Shown here one piece after another: positions 13,801-34,070 of a stretch of DNA of 64,000 bases (position 1 is the stretch's first letter; each line of letters opens with the position of its first letter). The notes beneath the pieces were generated by a model, which was not told the DNA's origin, searched no databases, and saw nothing but the letters and a program-made list of their open reading frames with translations. The stretch spans positions 2,950,001-3,014,000 of the forward strand of contig NC_041825.1 in NCBI RefSeq assembly GCF_900964775.1. The letters are read 5' to 3'. This stretch comes from Scleropages formosus. Taxonomy: Eukaryota; Chordata; Actinopteri; Osteoglossiformes; Osteoglossidae. The translations under genes were made by a program, and so were the position numbers.

Positions 13801-15886
13801 GAAATATATACAGAAAAAATATTATATTCATTTTATTTTATTTACTAATTATATTAATCGTATTTACTTTACTGCTATGCAGCCTACGTCGTGTGAAAAA
13901 ATAAACACTGGGTTCAATTCTGTGTTAAATGCGACACCCGGAGCTATAACACCCTTTCTCAACAGAAATCATTCTAACCAACTTTTCCATTAATACATGT
14001 CGGACCCCCGTCGACCGGCGAATTCACGAATTGGCTTTACCTTTCTAATCAGTAGGTCATTGTCCTCCTTGATTTCAATGTTCACAGGCACGTTTGGGAA
14101 TTTCTCAAAGAGGTCCTCTAATAGTACGAACTGCCGGTCCTTTCCGGTGCTGTAATAGCCTTGGAAAAATCATTTGTTCCATGTGACGGGACAGTAATTC
14201 CGACATGAACTGATACCGCAGTTCATACTGCACAGCAGAACTCTGCAATTATTGTCACGTTCATTTCGATAAAAAGGAGCAGACATACAGGAGTCAGTAT
14301 GTACCTTTGTGAAATGTCACTTCCAGCCTTTCCTTGTACAGCGGTAAACTCTGAAACAAAACCACAAGGGGGGCATTATCATGCGATTCAGATGGGTTCG
14401 CGTGTTACTGGTGGTGACGGCTACAATAAAATGTGTGAAAAATAACATTTGGAATTAAACCGATCATCGGTAAAACACTTAAATGTACGGTACAGTAGAA
14501 CTTGAACCCAAACACCGTATTATGAACAAAAAAGCTACTGGAACATTTTCAGTCTGAGTTCCAGGCTCCAGAAAGAATGAGTGAATAGTTTCTATTAACC
14601 CGCTGCATTTCATCCAGTTCCTCATTTTATTCTTATTTTATTATTTGATTTACTCTCCCGCAGTGCCCTGGGCCTCGTGTTTTTGGAGTTAACTTGTGTT
14701 TCCTGGGTTGGTTTCGTAACTCTCCGTAGGACTACAGTACACCAGTCCGTGACGTTAAGCAAACTGTAAACCGCGTTGACCAAACTGTTAACAGCATTAA
14801 CTAGCTGTGTCACAAGGTCAGGCCCCGAGCCCCCATTTCGCTCTCGTTATTCTTCTCCTTCTCATGAGGGTAATTATTACAGAACTCGGTACTGTGATTT
14901 CTGTGCTTTCTACAAAAACTCGGATTGCCGGAACCTCTTTGAAAGCTTCACGGGCTGAAATTGATCTGTTCCTCTGCAACTTCAAGCCTTCACTACTCTT
15001 AACGCCATTACTTTGGACGTAGCACCTGCAGCATCTCGACGTCAGATAAGGTAAAGTACGTAAAGTATGTCCTCGCCCCCATAAATTCATCTATAAATAC
15101 TCCTGGTCCTGAACCAACCTTTATAGATCTGCATCTACGCCACTTTTCTGACCTTAAGAACCTAACTGCACCTTTGACTCACCCATCTCCAGCCTCCTTG
15201 TCACAACCCAATGTGGAGATCATCCTTGAGTTGCTTATTGAAACATTTCATAGTGTCCTTTGGGCATTTGAAAGACACTTGCCGGTACAATTATAATAAC
15301 GTGAAAAGCAAAGATACTAAGAGAAGCACGAGTTACAACCTCTAGATTCAGTGACGAAATGTGGACGTCGTGTCCAGTCTGCCGAAGGAGGTTCTCGTCA
15401 TGTGAGACGACAACGTGACCGTCGCGCGTCAGGTGGCAGTCCAGCTCCAGCATTTCTGTGCCCTCGTTTACAGCACTGGAACAATGAGGGCGGGTTAATA
15501 CTTTACTATAGTGAACACTTATTCACTGTGTAAAAGGGGCCAGTTCAACTCACTGTGTAAATGCTTCCATTGTGCTTTCTATTCTCTCTCCAGCCCCTTG
15601 AGGAAATAAATTAATATTTAATAAATTTAATACGGTTTCAGATTTACTTAGAGCCGTAAATCCTTCGAATCCAGTTATTCGTTAAGATGCTGTACGTAAC
15701 GCAAATGAGCCGGTTTGCTTGTAAGCGAACGGATATCATCTTACCCCCTCTGTGAGAAACGTGTCTGCTGTTGAAAGCTGGCCGTTTCTTCTTATGCAAG
15801 ATGTGAGGGTTCTTCAGGAGGTACAGGGAGGTAAGGATGTAACCCCCTAACGCCGGAAAAACGTAGTAAAGCACCTTCCACAGCAT
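10807..15886 (-). CDS. gdpd3: Glycerophosphodiester phosphodiesterase domain-containing protein 3 (GDE7-type lysophospholipase D)
   Basis: Ten coding exons in transcript order: 15886-15745, 15596-15554, 15475-15340, 14350-14305, 14159-14041, 13658-13569, 12267-12134, 11466-11407, 11322-11271 and 10932-10807. This gives 315 aa; human GDPD3 is 318. An N-terminal hydrophobic segment (about residues 5-24) anchors it in membrane. The GDPD catalytic region follows: HRGG (residues 45-48), ERIESTMEAF, then MLELDCHLTRDG and VVVSHDENL. Further marks are LPLYKERLEVTF (identical to the GDPD3 rather than GDPD1 version), NIEIKED, GLLPFVPL and the C-terminal GATGVMTDYPSLL. Known GDE7 proteins cleave lysophospholipids to lysophosphatidic or cyclic phosphatidic acid at the ER. 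An in-frame upstream ATG at 15913 would add nine residues. Adjacency to mapk3 in the same orientation matches human 16p11.2 and supports orthology. Confidence 0.93.
11735..11850 (-). repeat. SINE fragment in a gdpd3 intron
   Basis: It contains 'ggggagaatatgcaaaactccacacaggctgagccag' type sequence followed by a reversed tRNA-like head with 'attcgaaccc'. It matches the copy at 33716-34065. Truncated. Confidence 0.55.
12780..13060 (+). repeat. Unclassified dispersed repeat, copy 1
   Basis: About 280 bp that is alignable by eye with 47478-47690: shared 'aggcaaa.ctgggca', 'aaattttgc', 'aataaaattttattagaaa.ctga' and 'tatattat'. The 'gggcctggggcactgagatctggggcc' opening resembles ends of fish DNA transposons, but I could not find terminal inverted repeats. 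It lies in a gdpd3 intron. Confidence 0.5.
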
Positions 15887-17667
15887 ATCCAAATCTGTCA
15901 TGACGGTGATCACACTGTACTACACTATAGCCTTGCAATATCAACCTGTTAAATTTGAGTATTTTTAAAAAGATCTTTCAAAAATGTTTTTTTAAGTAAG
16001 GAAAGAAAAAAATAGCTAAAGGAGCAAATCAATTACAATATGAAGCAATCAGATGAAATTGTTGCTATTGCACTTTGCTCGTTGACTCCTACTGGTGTTG
16101 TGCTCCTTCTCTTGAGCTTCTCCACACCCTTATACGTCTCCTGCAGCATTTCCTGGTTTCTCCGGACCGTTCTTCTCCCTCACCTCCTACTCGTGTTTAC
16201 GGAAAGGTCGCTCGTGAAACAGTTCCCACGAACCAGTGATCGATGTCATCTGCGGCGATGCCAGCTTCTTACCCTCAGCCAGCCTGCCGTTTTGACATAT
16301 GACCCCTCATATTTTTAGAGAAAAAAATTAAATGTATCTTGTCACATTGTTCAGTAAAAATCTCATAACTGTACTATGTCTGGATTTAGACTCTATAATC
16401 AAATGAATATAGTACTGTAGCAGTAGCTATTTTTCCACAGCAACCCAAATTAAAATCTTATTAAAAATGTGAAACACTGCGCAAATATTGTCAAAAATAC
16501 TAAACCACTATAAACAATGCAAATATTTAAAGTGAAATTATGGCATCTGGACACATTTCTCAGTACGGTTACATTTGAAGCGCTTGTTACGGTTACAAAA
16601 TATAAATAGTCTGGTTCCTCAATGATGCCTCATCAAATAAAGATGAAGATGAGCTGATGTTTTGTTTTTCATTCCTTAGAAATATCACCCTTTTCTCTGT
16701 AGGGCCTGATAATACAGTGGGCTCTCGATACTGTAACAGGATCTAAGCTAAAATACTTTAGAAAGACATTAAAAGGTCTACGACAATCACCTTCGTGAAC
16801 AAAATCACTCAGGATTCTCATGACTAAGACTTTTCTCATCCAGTCTGAAGTTGCTGACACAGCCTTGACCCTTAGACTTACTCCATCGGCCCTCACCACG
16901 CATTACTATTAATTTTACATGCTCATTTTGCGCTGGGACAAAATCTACGTAAACCAAACGTTAACATAAAGAGGTAGAGCCGCAGCAAGTACAAGACACA
17001 TTAGAATATTTTTCAAATTAAGTTTCCATGGGGAAGTTTAAGGTTAAAACAAGTGACTCCCACGCTGCGTCACGGAGATACGACCACATGCTAAGCCATC
17101 GAACCCAGTGTCTGACTTGTGGTGTAGTTTACCATTCCCACCCATGAATAAGCCATCATATGGCCTGCAGTTTCTCGTGGGCTTAATGATTAATCAGACG
17201 AGCAGCGTTACCGTCCACCAATTCCTGTGGCCGCACGGCCTACGCAACCATTCGCCCGGCTGTGGTTGAGCTTCGTGAAAATGTTCATAGACAGTTCGTC
17301 CTCGCATGACCTCACAGATATAAGGGTGGAGGGAGTCAAGTGATTGATACTCCCCTGTATCACATGTAATTCCAGTAATCGTGTAAAAATGGTTTTTTGA
17401 CACAGCATGACAAAACAGAATTGCATTTACTGTATTTCTGTAATTAGTAAAAGGTTTATGCAAGTAAATCACTTCCCATAGTGAAAGCTATTTGAGTAAT
17501 TTGTATTCCACTTGGTCATTTTTTTATATTAAAAATAACTGATGTTTTGGACTGTCTGGTCATTACACTACCTGGTCATCTGAGGTCTAGTCATGCACAG
17601 AACTGTATATATATAATCCAGGAAACAAAAAACTAATAGTGGAGAGTGGAAAAAATTCACAACAAGC

Positions 17668-17816
17668 TTTATTTTTGTTATTTAATTCATATAATATTGA
17701 TATAATGTATAGATTTACTATTAATCTGTATTCTGAGTATAGTATTACATAAATTACTTAAAATAAATCCTTTTAATACATTGAAAGAAAATTTCTGAAA
17801 TAAATTGGCTTTTATT
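17668..17816 (-). terminator. Candidate mapk3 polyadenylation signals
   Basis: Two AATAAA motifs on the - strand, at 17816-17811 and 17673-17668. They are the first good pair downstream of a long unbroken stretch after the mapk3 stop. Which is used cannot be told from sequence. Confidence 0.35.
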
Positions 17817-19295
17817 ACACCCAAAAGCAAAAAAAACCCCACTTTTAAGTTGCTTGCCTGTAATAATAATAAGCCATAGCCATAAGTTTCAATTTAACAC
17901 AATAACAAACAGGAAAAACATCGATTTTGCTACCTATACAGTCTATCCCATTCACTGTGTTTCACCGCAGATGTGGTCCTTTGTTTCGCTCGAGGCGAAA
18001 TGCCGTTTTCTTTACTTTTTATACAACGCTTGAACGGGTGGGGTGTGAAATTAGCGAAAAAGCCAATGAATGACGAGAATCTTGCCCCCCAGGGAGATCC
18101 GTTTTCGTACAGCAACACCGTATCAAGCTGTTTAATACGACCACATCACACACCGCTATTTAAACCCCCGTTTACACTACGTCATACGCGACAGTCACTT
18201 TCTCTGTGGTCGGAATGGACAGCGGTCTGCTTGTGGAATTTCGGCATGCACAGGGATAACACATGCGGAAACTAGCAAGAATTCTTCAAACAGCCGTTTC
18301 TGTTTCGCTGCTTTTTTTGGAACATCTTTGTGAAATTAAAGCCGGTGGCCTTAAACTGAGAACAGCTCCTCGCAGCTGCACTGCCGTCTTGCGTCTGCGC
18401 ATCCCGTCCTAAACAGAATGCCTCTGGTCTTCTAAAAATAGGATACAACATTACATTTCAGATATAAAACTGTATAGGCATATTACAAATATTCATATAA
18501 AGCAGGCAAGCCTAATTAGATATGGATTTTATCATCACAGCAGTAATGTAAGCCCTTTCAAAAACAATGTGGAGTCCAAACGCAGATGGACGGGCGAGAG
18601 AGAGAGAATGGTGCGGATGGAGGATGTCTACTACTACTAGGATGTGCACGGTGACTGCGTATGAAACAGGGCGCCAAGGCAACACAGTGCAGCTCCCCCG
18701 ATTTAGAGCGGTGGGGGGCATGGCGAAGCTCACCGAAGAGGCCCTCTGCAGGGTGACTCGTGATACGGGAGAGGAGCGCCCGTCAGGAATTGGACACACA
18801 GGGAAAGTTAACGGATCAGCAACAAAAGCTTTTTAAACTGCATTACAAAACCATGCTGGCAAATCGTTCTTACACGAGATTGCAGAGGGATACAAGGAAC
18901 TGGGCGTCCTCTCAGTCAGCAAAAAAAGAAAAAAAAAAAAAAGGGGGGGGTCTCGCAGGAAAATAAAGGAGCATGTTTTCCGCATGCAGAAACTACATAC
19001 AGAACATTTATGGACAAGGGGAAAAAGAAAACCTCCCTGAAATATAAAGGTGCAGGAACATAGTGCTGAAGTGTGACACAAGGGACATCAGAAATGCTGA
19101 ACCGAGGAGCCTGAAAGGACTGCGGATGGGTGAGGTACAGCTTCACAGGAAACGTAATGTGTGCGCCAAAGAGAAAAGAAAAAAAAACACCCTCCACCAT
19201 TTCTCCAAAAGCAACATAATCCATCTGAAAAGCACATTGGGCACCAGTGAAAGTAACGGGAGTGCTGTACACAGACGCACTCAGCACTAACACTG

Positions 19296-19475
19296 ACCGT
19301 GTGACCAACTCACCAATGATTTCAAGAAAATTTCAATACACAAAGCCCATTAATAATAAAATCTCATTTCTTTAAATAAAATGAATGTAAAGGTGTTATA
19401 TATTCTCAAATGTAAATTCCATAAACCTAAAAAAGTGAAAACTTACTCTAACGACAAACAAAATTAATGACTAAA
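19296..19475. repeat. Local duplicated segment, copy 1
   Basis: Aligns with 21346-21530: both carry 'ccgtgtgac', then 'aatttcaa', 'cacaaag', then 'tgatttctttaaat.aaatgaatgtaaa' and 'ttactctaac.a' followed by 'acaaaa.taatgac'. It lies in the probable mapk3 3' UTR. Confidence 0.65.
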
Positions 19476-20319
19476 TGTATACGGACGAAACGCATCCCCT
19501 TCTTCTGTCAAGTATTTCGACTGGAGAAAAGAAAAGAAAAAAAAAAACTAAAGAGAAGGGTCCAAACAGCAATGTGCACGTTTAGTGATGGACCGGAGCC
19601 CCACGGAGAAAGCAGAGGACAGGCGTGAGAAACATGGAGCTGGTTGGTCCAGGGAATTACATATCAGCACAAAAATACCAAAAAATTCCAATTGGTGAAT
19701 TATCCCCCCCCAAAGACAAAAATTTAAGACATCACTTCTCCTTACGATACACACTTTTAAACATTTAACAGTTTTTTCCTTTTTTTTTTTTTTTTAAACA
19801 CAGTATATCATGTTTCGTAGATTACTTGGATCCTTTTTAATCTGCTGCTTTGTCATCTGTCTTCAGAGCTGCAATGTGCACAGAGTGCAAGACCACATAT
19901 GAATCATACATCAGGTTACAGAACAAATACTATGCATGCAATACATCCCATTTAGGTACGTGAAATTATGGATTCTCTTGGCCGCCGCCAGCTAGACCTG
20001 TCGCTCTTCTCAATGCATCGTTAAAGGGCGGTTATCGGAAAAAACGGTTAATATAACATTTTCCAAGCCTGTACTTGATAGGAACTTGTCCGCAACTTTT
20101 GTCAAACCCAAGTTAGACATTACGCTAAGCGCGGTGAAAGATCTGATCGTTCTCAGGCGGGTCCAGGTCGCCTGCAAGAGGATTTCAACAGAAACATGAG
20201 GTTGGATGTCTTCATATGGTGCATGGATGCAAGTTACAGCTTTCATTTTCACGTCCTTGTGGATCCTCGCCGTCACGTCAGCGCCGCCTCACCTTCCTCC
20301 ACCGTCCTCCTCCAGTCCC

Positions 20320-28386
<8,067 letters not shown>

Positions 28387-29127
28387 GGCGCCTCCCGCAG
28401 CGCCTCTTCCTGCCTTCTCGTCGCGCGGACACCGACTGCTGCGCCTCGACACTGACTGGCGTTTCTCCCTCGAGCTCTCGGCTGTTTCTTCACCCGTGTC
28501 TGTTTTGTTTTTCTCCCTTCTTTTTTCCCGCCCGCTTGTTTCCCTGAAAGACGCGCTGTATCCTGTCAAGGCCTCGCGCGCGCTCCCGCTCCCTCTCTCT
28601 CTCTCTCTCCGCGCGTGTGTGTGTGGCTCTAAACGGATTCCGACTGTGCGTCGGTCGAAACGCGCTCTCGCTCCGCGCGGCTCGGGCGGAAAAGAGTGCG
28701 CGCGCGCGCGTCCACAACAACGCTGCCTACGCCCGCGCATATGCGGCGCGCGCCCCTAAAACATGGCCGCGTGCGAGTGGGCGTGCCGCACCTCACGCTC
28801 ACGAGCACAGAGAGGTGGAAGTGCGAGAAAGAACGACCAAAAAAAATGAATAAATGCTGCTGATGGGCTCACCGATATTAATATTAATTATATTAATTCA
28901 TTAATTCATATTAATTAATATTTATCCCACTTATTATTGTTATTAAATGTTTATGCAAATACAATGACTTGCATTCTTGTGAGTGAACCTGTCGCTTCCC
29001 TCGTCATCTTGTCACAGAAACCAGTTCTGTCTGCTCACATCCACCGACAATTCCATTTTTTCGACATAAAAGTGATAAAAGAGCGATTTGAAAACGAGTG
29101 CCGCTATTTTTTATCGCGCTTATTACA

Positions 29128-29318
29128 TTTATTCGTTTAGCTGACGTTTCTCCATAGCCAATTATTACAACTGCTTACCTAACTTTGGGAATTTATTCTT
29201 GGAGCAGTTTAGGGTTATTACCTTCCTCAGGGGTGTTATAGCAGGAGCCGAGATTTGCACCTCTGACCTCCAAGTTCGGTGGGCGACTTTAACCGCTACG
29301 CCACCCGCTGGCCCTTAT
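29128..29318 (-). repeat. tRNA-derived SINE, family B, full length
   Basis: On the reverse strand the tail 'catttattcgtttagctgacg' opens the element, with 'ggagcagtttagggttattaccttcctca' in the body and a reversed head ending 'aaccgctacgccacccgctgg'. Confidence 0.8.
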
Positions 29319-29682
29319 ATGTAAAATCAGTTTGAGCCTAAATCCAGTTTTAATGTACGTTTGTCTCTCGGTACCTGGTGGCAGAACTTCTCGGCTTTTG
29401 GTCTTTCGCGGCACATGGGGTACGTATGTAATACTTGAGTGTGCGTCGGGCCCTTGCTCTTCTCCACCTGTATCGCTTCTCTTGACTCGGTCACGGCCTC
29501 TCGGAGCGTCTCCTGTCACCGCCGTGCTGATGACACCCCCCTTCCTCCCTCGCACCCAGCCATGAGCCCCCCCCATGACGCCAAACTTGAGTGCCTGTCC
29601 TTAACCGCTCTGCTACCTGCTGGCCATGCCAGGTAATAATAAGAATTAAAATAACAACAATAATAATAATAATAGTATGAGT

Positions 29683-29882
29683 CCGTCCGGCCGACCGAAC
29701 CACTCGCCCCATACGGGGCACGGAGAACCGGAGCCTAACTCGGCACACAGGGCGTAAGGCCGGAGGGGGAGGGGACACACCCAGGACAGGGCGCCAGTCC
29801 ATCGCAAGGCACCCCAAGCGGGACCCGAACCCTAAACCCACCGAAGAGCAGGACCAGGACCACTGCGCCACTGCACTCCCTC
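29683..29882 (-). repeat. TG-tailed tRNA-derived SINE, family A
   Basis: A full-length family A body (reverse strand: 'cgaaccccaaa' head region, 'ggcaccccaagcgggac', 'ggcgccagtccatcgc'). It is flanked by a perfect 13-bp target-site duplication TAATAGTATGAGT at 29670-29682 and 29883-29895. This copy has no long TG tail. Confidence 0.9.
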
Positions 29883-30657
29883 TAATAGTATGAGTACATA
29901 AACAGAAAACGTAATTCTATTGTAGAACAACATATCAGGTATCGGGGAAGCAAAAAAATGTACAATACACTACATAGATTTATACAGGTTTGCACATCAG
30001 TGCACAAAAATATATATATATAAAATAGCATAAAAATAAATATATACTTCATGTCAATTATTTTGTTTTAATGTAACATAATAGTACAAGGTGTATATTT
30101 TGTAACCTCAAAGAGCACTAAAAATCCAATGTAAATATTTCATTTAAACACAACGTATCTGTGAAGACTGTGAGTGGAAAATGTACGGCTACGTTTGATT
30201 GTGTTACATTTTATGCCGGACACCTTCATACCCGTTACACAATGATGCAGTTGTACTTCTGTATTTACCACGCTGCAGGTGGGCGCCTGACATGTAAAAA
30301 TGAGAGGCACATGATTTGCCCTGAGCATCTGTGCCGCTCCCGGTGCCAGGAGCAGTGCTGTAGAACCACCCGGAATCAGGCGAAAGGGACCGAACGCTTC
30401 TTGTGCTACGGAGCTGCGAACGGACCCACATCGCAACACTCTGTTATTTCCGTTGCTGTAAACAGCGCGTGTTGTTTTACTTTACTTGGTGGTGGGGGGG
30501 GCAGCAAAACGCTCCAGGCTCCGTGCAGTCAGTTGCTGAACCTTTTCTGGGGTCTAAGGTCTTGTTTACTGTGGTGTGAAGAAAAACCCAGCTTATGTCA
30601 TTACCTACAAGAACACCACTGATCCCCCCCCTTCGGGGGGTCCTTAAAATAAAAATA

Positions 30658-30857
30658 CACACACACATCTGAAACCGCTTGTCCCATACGGGGTCGCGGG
30701 GAACCGGAGCCTAACCCGGCAACACAGGGCGGAAGGCTGGAGGGGGAGGGGACACACCCAGGACGGGACGCCAGTCCATCGCAAGGCACCCCAAGCGGGA
30801 CTCGAACCCCAGACCCACCAAAGACCAGGACCCGGTCCAACTCACTGCGCCCCCCTA
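30658..30857 (-). repeat. TG-tailed tRNA-derived SINE, family A
   Basis: A CA run (the TG tail reversed) is followed by 'gaaaccgcttgtcccatacggggtcgcgg' and a body ending 'ccaactcactgcgcccccc'. Flanks share AATAAAAA, a short probable target-site duplication. Confidence 0.9.
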
Positions 30858-32179
30858 CAATAAAAAGAAAATAGTCAAATTAGTTTTTCCAGTTCCACCA
30901 GTACTTTCTAGAGCCTCTCCCCTATTTACGACCGATGCAACTTACGACCATTTGTACAAACGACTGAAAAAAAGTGTATAAATAAAAAAAATTAAGAAAA
31001 AAATATATGTAAATATAATAATTACGCTTGGTCGTACGTGCACCAGTGCCGACGACAGCACGGGTACGATAGTGACCGTCGGACGATTTCCTGGCGTTGT
31101 GTCCATCACAGCACCTCTCTCAGGTCTCTCTCTCAGTTGCCATTCGGTAATTCGTGTTATTCGAGTAAATGTAACAAATTTTCCTGCTGGACTAAACCAT
31201 TATTGTATTAAACCCCAATGAAGATAATGAGTAAGAGGAAAAACCCATCTCCTCCTGATAGACCTGGCAAGAAGCCAGATAATCACGATTAAACTTGCAT
31301 AACGTAAAAGATAAAAATGATGAAATATAAACTAAAAAATCTTAAATAAAAGCTAAAAAAATGACGGAATTATATAAAATGTCAATTAATAAAGCTGGTT
31401 AATAAAAATTGAGATAATCACGATAGGAATTGAGTAAGATAAAAGAATGTTGTAGAGGTACACGACTTCTACATACCATGCTAATATACGTCCGACTTGC
31501 GTCCATTTCGAGGCCAGACCTGGTCGGTCAGAACGGAACTTGGATGTACAGTGTGTCAGGGAATGGCTGTACCGTGTCTTTAGTGCGAACGTGAAGTTTA
31601 CTAAATGAACAAATAATAATGCATGAAGATCATTAGCAAATAAAACATGCAATGTTTATCGAAAATTTATCTTGGTTTAATTTGATATTTAAACATTATG
31701 CGTCTGACCAGGGAGGTAAATTAGGATGTCTGGTGTCAGTAGAGTCCCCAAAAATTTGTGTGAGAGCAACAAATGTACAGTAGTGCGACAATTCTCGGAA
31801 AAATTGAGCACATTTATAAGAAACTGGGCCCAAATCACAGTCGTACGAAACAAATCAAAGCGCACTTGTGGGCTTGTTGGCCTTCCATACACTTCTAGAT
31901 GCCCACAATCCCCTCTACCTACAAACGAACTGCTGGCACAATGTTGTATTTATCAGAGCTCAAATTGTAAACCCTATACCACACCAGACTGTTCAAAAAA
32001 TGTGAAATAGGAGGTACAAAAAAAACACAATAACGGGGATTTTTGTTGTTGGTGAAGAATTACGGTAAGACGCCAGTGCATGATCAGCTCCACAACTGGA
32101 CGGTTGGGGACGATTTTAATGGGATTAAAAACATCTACATCCACATGTACAAAAAGCGCTCCAACCGTCTCACAGGAAT

Positions 32180-32430
32180 ATTCGCCGAATATTAATCGTG
32201 GGGTACCAATAATTTTGAAACCTATGTTCTGTAGAAAAAAAATGGCACAACTGAAGAAAACTGTTTAGTTTATGTATGGAAAAATATTGTGTGAAAATCA
32301 AGGTATATGGGTTCCTCATATGTTTAAATCCAAATTATCACCCATTCCATGTGTTACTCCTTTTATATATTGATTTTTCCTCATTTTTCAGGAAGGGTGC
32401 CAATAATTCTGGAGTTGACTGCATGATTGA
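32180..32430. mobile_element. Tc1-like DNA transposon relic
   Basis: Two 'gggt.ccaataatt' blocks (32191-32212 and 32397-32412) have the form typical of Tc1-like terminal regions (GGGTGCCAATAATT). No transposase domain could be read, so this is an eroded fragment. Confidence 0.45.
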
Positions 32431-33715
32431 AAAGTGTATGAAGTACAGTGTGGTGGTGGGAGGATTTAGTTTGTGTTGGGAGTGGAAACAAATCTCAGAA
32501 GTATTCAGAAACCAAAAAAAAGCCATCATTTCAAGAGCCGACAAACGTTGCTTTGAGGAGACCTCCCGCTCTGCTTGTTAATAGAGGACCATAAGGTTTC
32601 AATGACTGCAGCTTGTGGTCATTTCCTTCTAATGAGCCCAAGCCCAGGTGCAGCCGGCAGAGCAGGAGGCCAAGTGTCACTGCGGCTACTGTCTGCCACC
32701 GTCCCCGGAAGGAGAAATAGAGCAACTTTTATATCTTATCTTATCCATCCATAATACATTATTTAACATTCAACCTTAATTCGTCTTTGGGTTGCTGGTG
32801 CTCTTTTTTCAAAAGTATGTGCACTAGGTGTCCATTTGTTCACCGAACATTGTCCCTCTATAAATATGGGTTTCGTGTGCATCCACAACACATATTTGTT
32901 ATAATCTGTCTTAAAGATTTTTAACTGTGAACTGAGACTTTTTTTTAACTGTGATGTAGCAAGTGTAGATGTTTCCCCACTTGTTTGGTTTCCGCCGTCT
33001 TCAGCATTTCCTTCCCATTTCATATGTGCTGTAACTTTTGGCAGAAGATGTTGCATCTTATTTACAGCGCTGGCAATAAGGAAAAATTGACAGAAAGTGA
33101 ATGATATGTTTTTATATGTCACTCTGCTATAAACACTGGCAATAATAATGTTTTAGTAGTCAGTTCTACTAGCGTTCTAATAATGTCTTCTAAAGCTGCC
33201 TGGATATTTTGCGTGTATTTTGTGTATCCTAAATAATGGGTTAAAAGTATATGCTGGACCTATTTAAAGGTATGTTTGTCTGCAGTATAAACAAAAATAC
33301 CTGCGATGTGTGTGCTTTTGGTAAATTTGTTCCTGCTGTCAATGGCTTTGTAGGATAGGTCCCCTTCAGTGAATTTTTTTTTTTCAAAACAGTCTCAAAA
33401 CAGCGCTTCAATGGGCACATCTTGGACTTGAATAATTATTATAATACCATAATACCATATTTGGAGCATTTCACACTTTTCTAGTGATTTGTATTTGTTT
33501 CTTACTATAAGCAAGTGCTGACTGTAATTGTTTGTAAAGAATGGTCAGGCTACAGGGGGTGGGGTGTGTTAGGGAACTAAATGGTCAGCAGTGCCTGGTG
33601 CACAAAGGTGAGGGGTTTAATATGGGGTTGCAGAAAAAAAAAATAACAATAACAACCATCCCTCCTTTCCCAGCAAAATCGCATTAAAACCTTTGCCGCA
33701 GTGTTTCTCTATAAT

Positions 33716-34070
33716 TTACATTTATGTATTTAGCAGACACTTTTGTCCAAAGCGACTTCCAATGAACTCTATGTAGCGTTATCAGCCCACACACTTATTC
33801 ACCGCGGTAACTTACACTGCTAAATGCACTGCTTACACTGGGTCACTCATCCATATATCAGTGGAACACACACAGTCTCTCTGTCTCTCACATTTTATGG
33901 GGGAACCTGAACAGCATGTCTTTGGAGTGTGGGAGGAAACCAGAGCACCCGGAGGAAACCCACACAGACACGGGGAGAACATGCAAACTCCACACAGACT
34001 GAGCAGGGATCGAACCCATGTCCTCTCGCACCACCCAGGAGCTGTAAGACAGCAGCGCTACTCACCGTGA
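33716..34070 (-). repeat. Composite SINE-like repeat
   Basis: The tail-like 'tttatgtatttagcagacacttttgtccaaagcgactt' is followed by 'tttggagtgtgggaggaaacc', 'ggaggaaaccca', 'ggggagaacatgcaaactccacacaga' and a reversed tRNA-like head. This is a widespread fish repeat; a fragment recurs at 11735-11850. Confidence 0.7.

Larger units (their letters stand above)
15914..20319. other. gdpd3 upstream region and probable mapk3 3' UTR
   Basis: No coding exon was recognised in 4.4 kb. From the right, the mapk3 transcript must continue leftward from its stop at 20320. The best polyadenylation signals on the - strand are at 17811-17816 and 17668-17673, giving a 3' UTR of about 2.5 kb, longer than I remember for mammalian MAPK3 and unproven. 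The gdpd3 promoter should lie just right of 15913; no TATA box or CpG cluster stands out. A segment at 19296-19475 is duplicated at 21346-21530. A G-rich homopolymer (18949-18956) follows an A-run. Confidence 0.45.

Noticed and set aside
14041-14149. Shorter gdpd3 exon starting after the CAG at 14152-14150
   Set aside because: It breaks the reading frame; the acceptor ten bases upstream restores phase and adds GYYSTGKDR, matching the family.
30161-30622. 153-codon Cys-rich frame on the + strand
   Set aside because: The cysteines show no regular spacing of a known fold and no second exon could be attached; probably chance.
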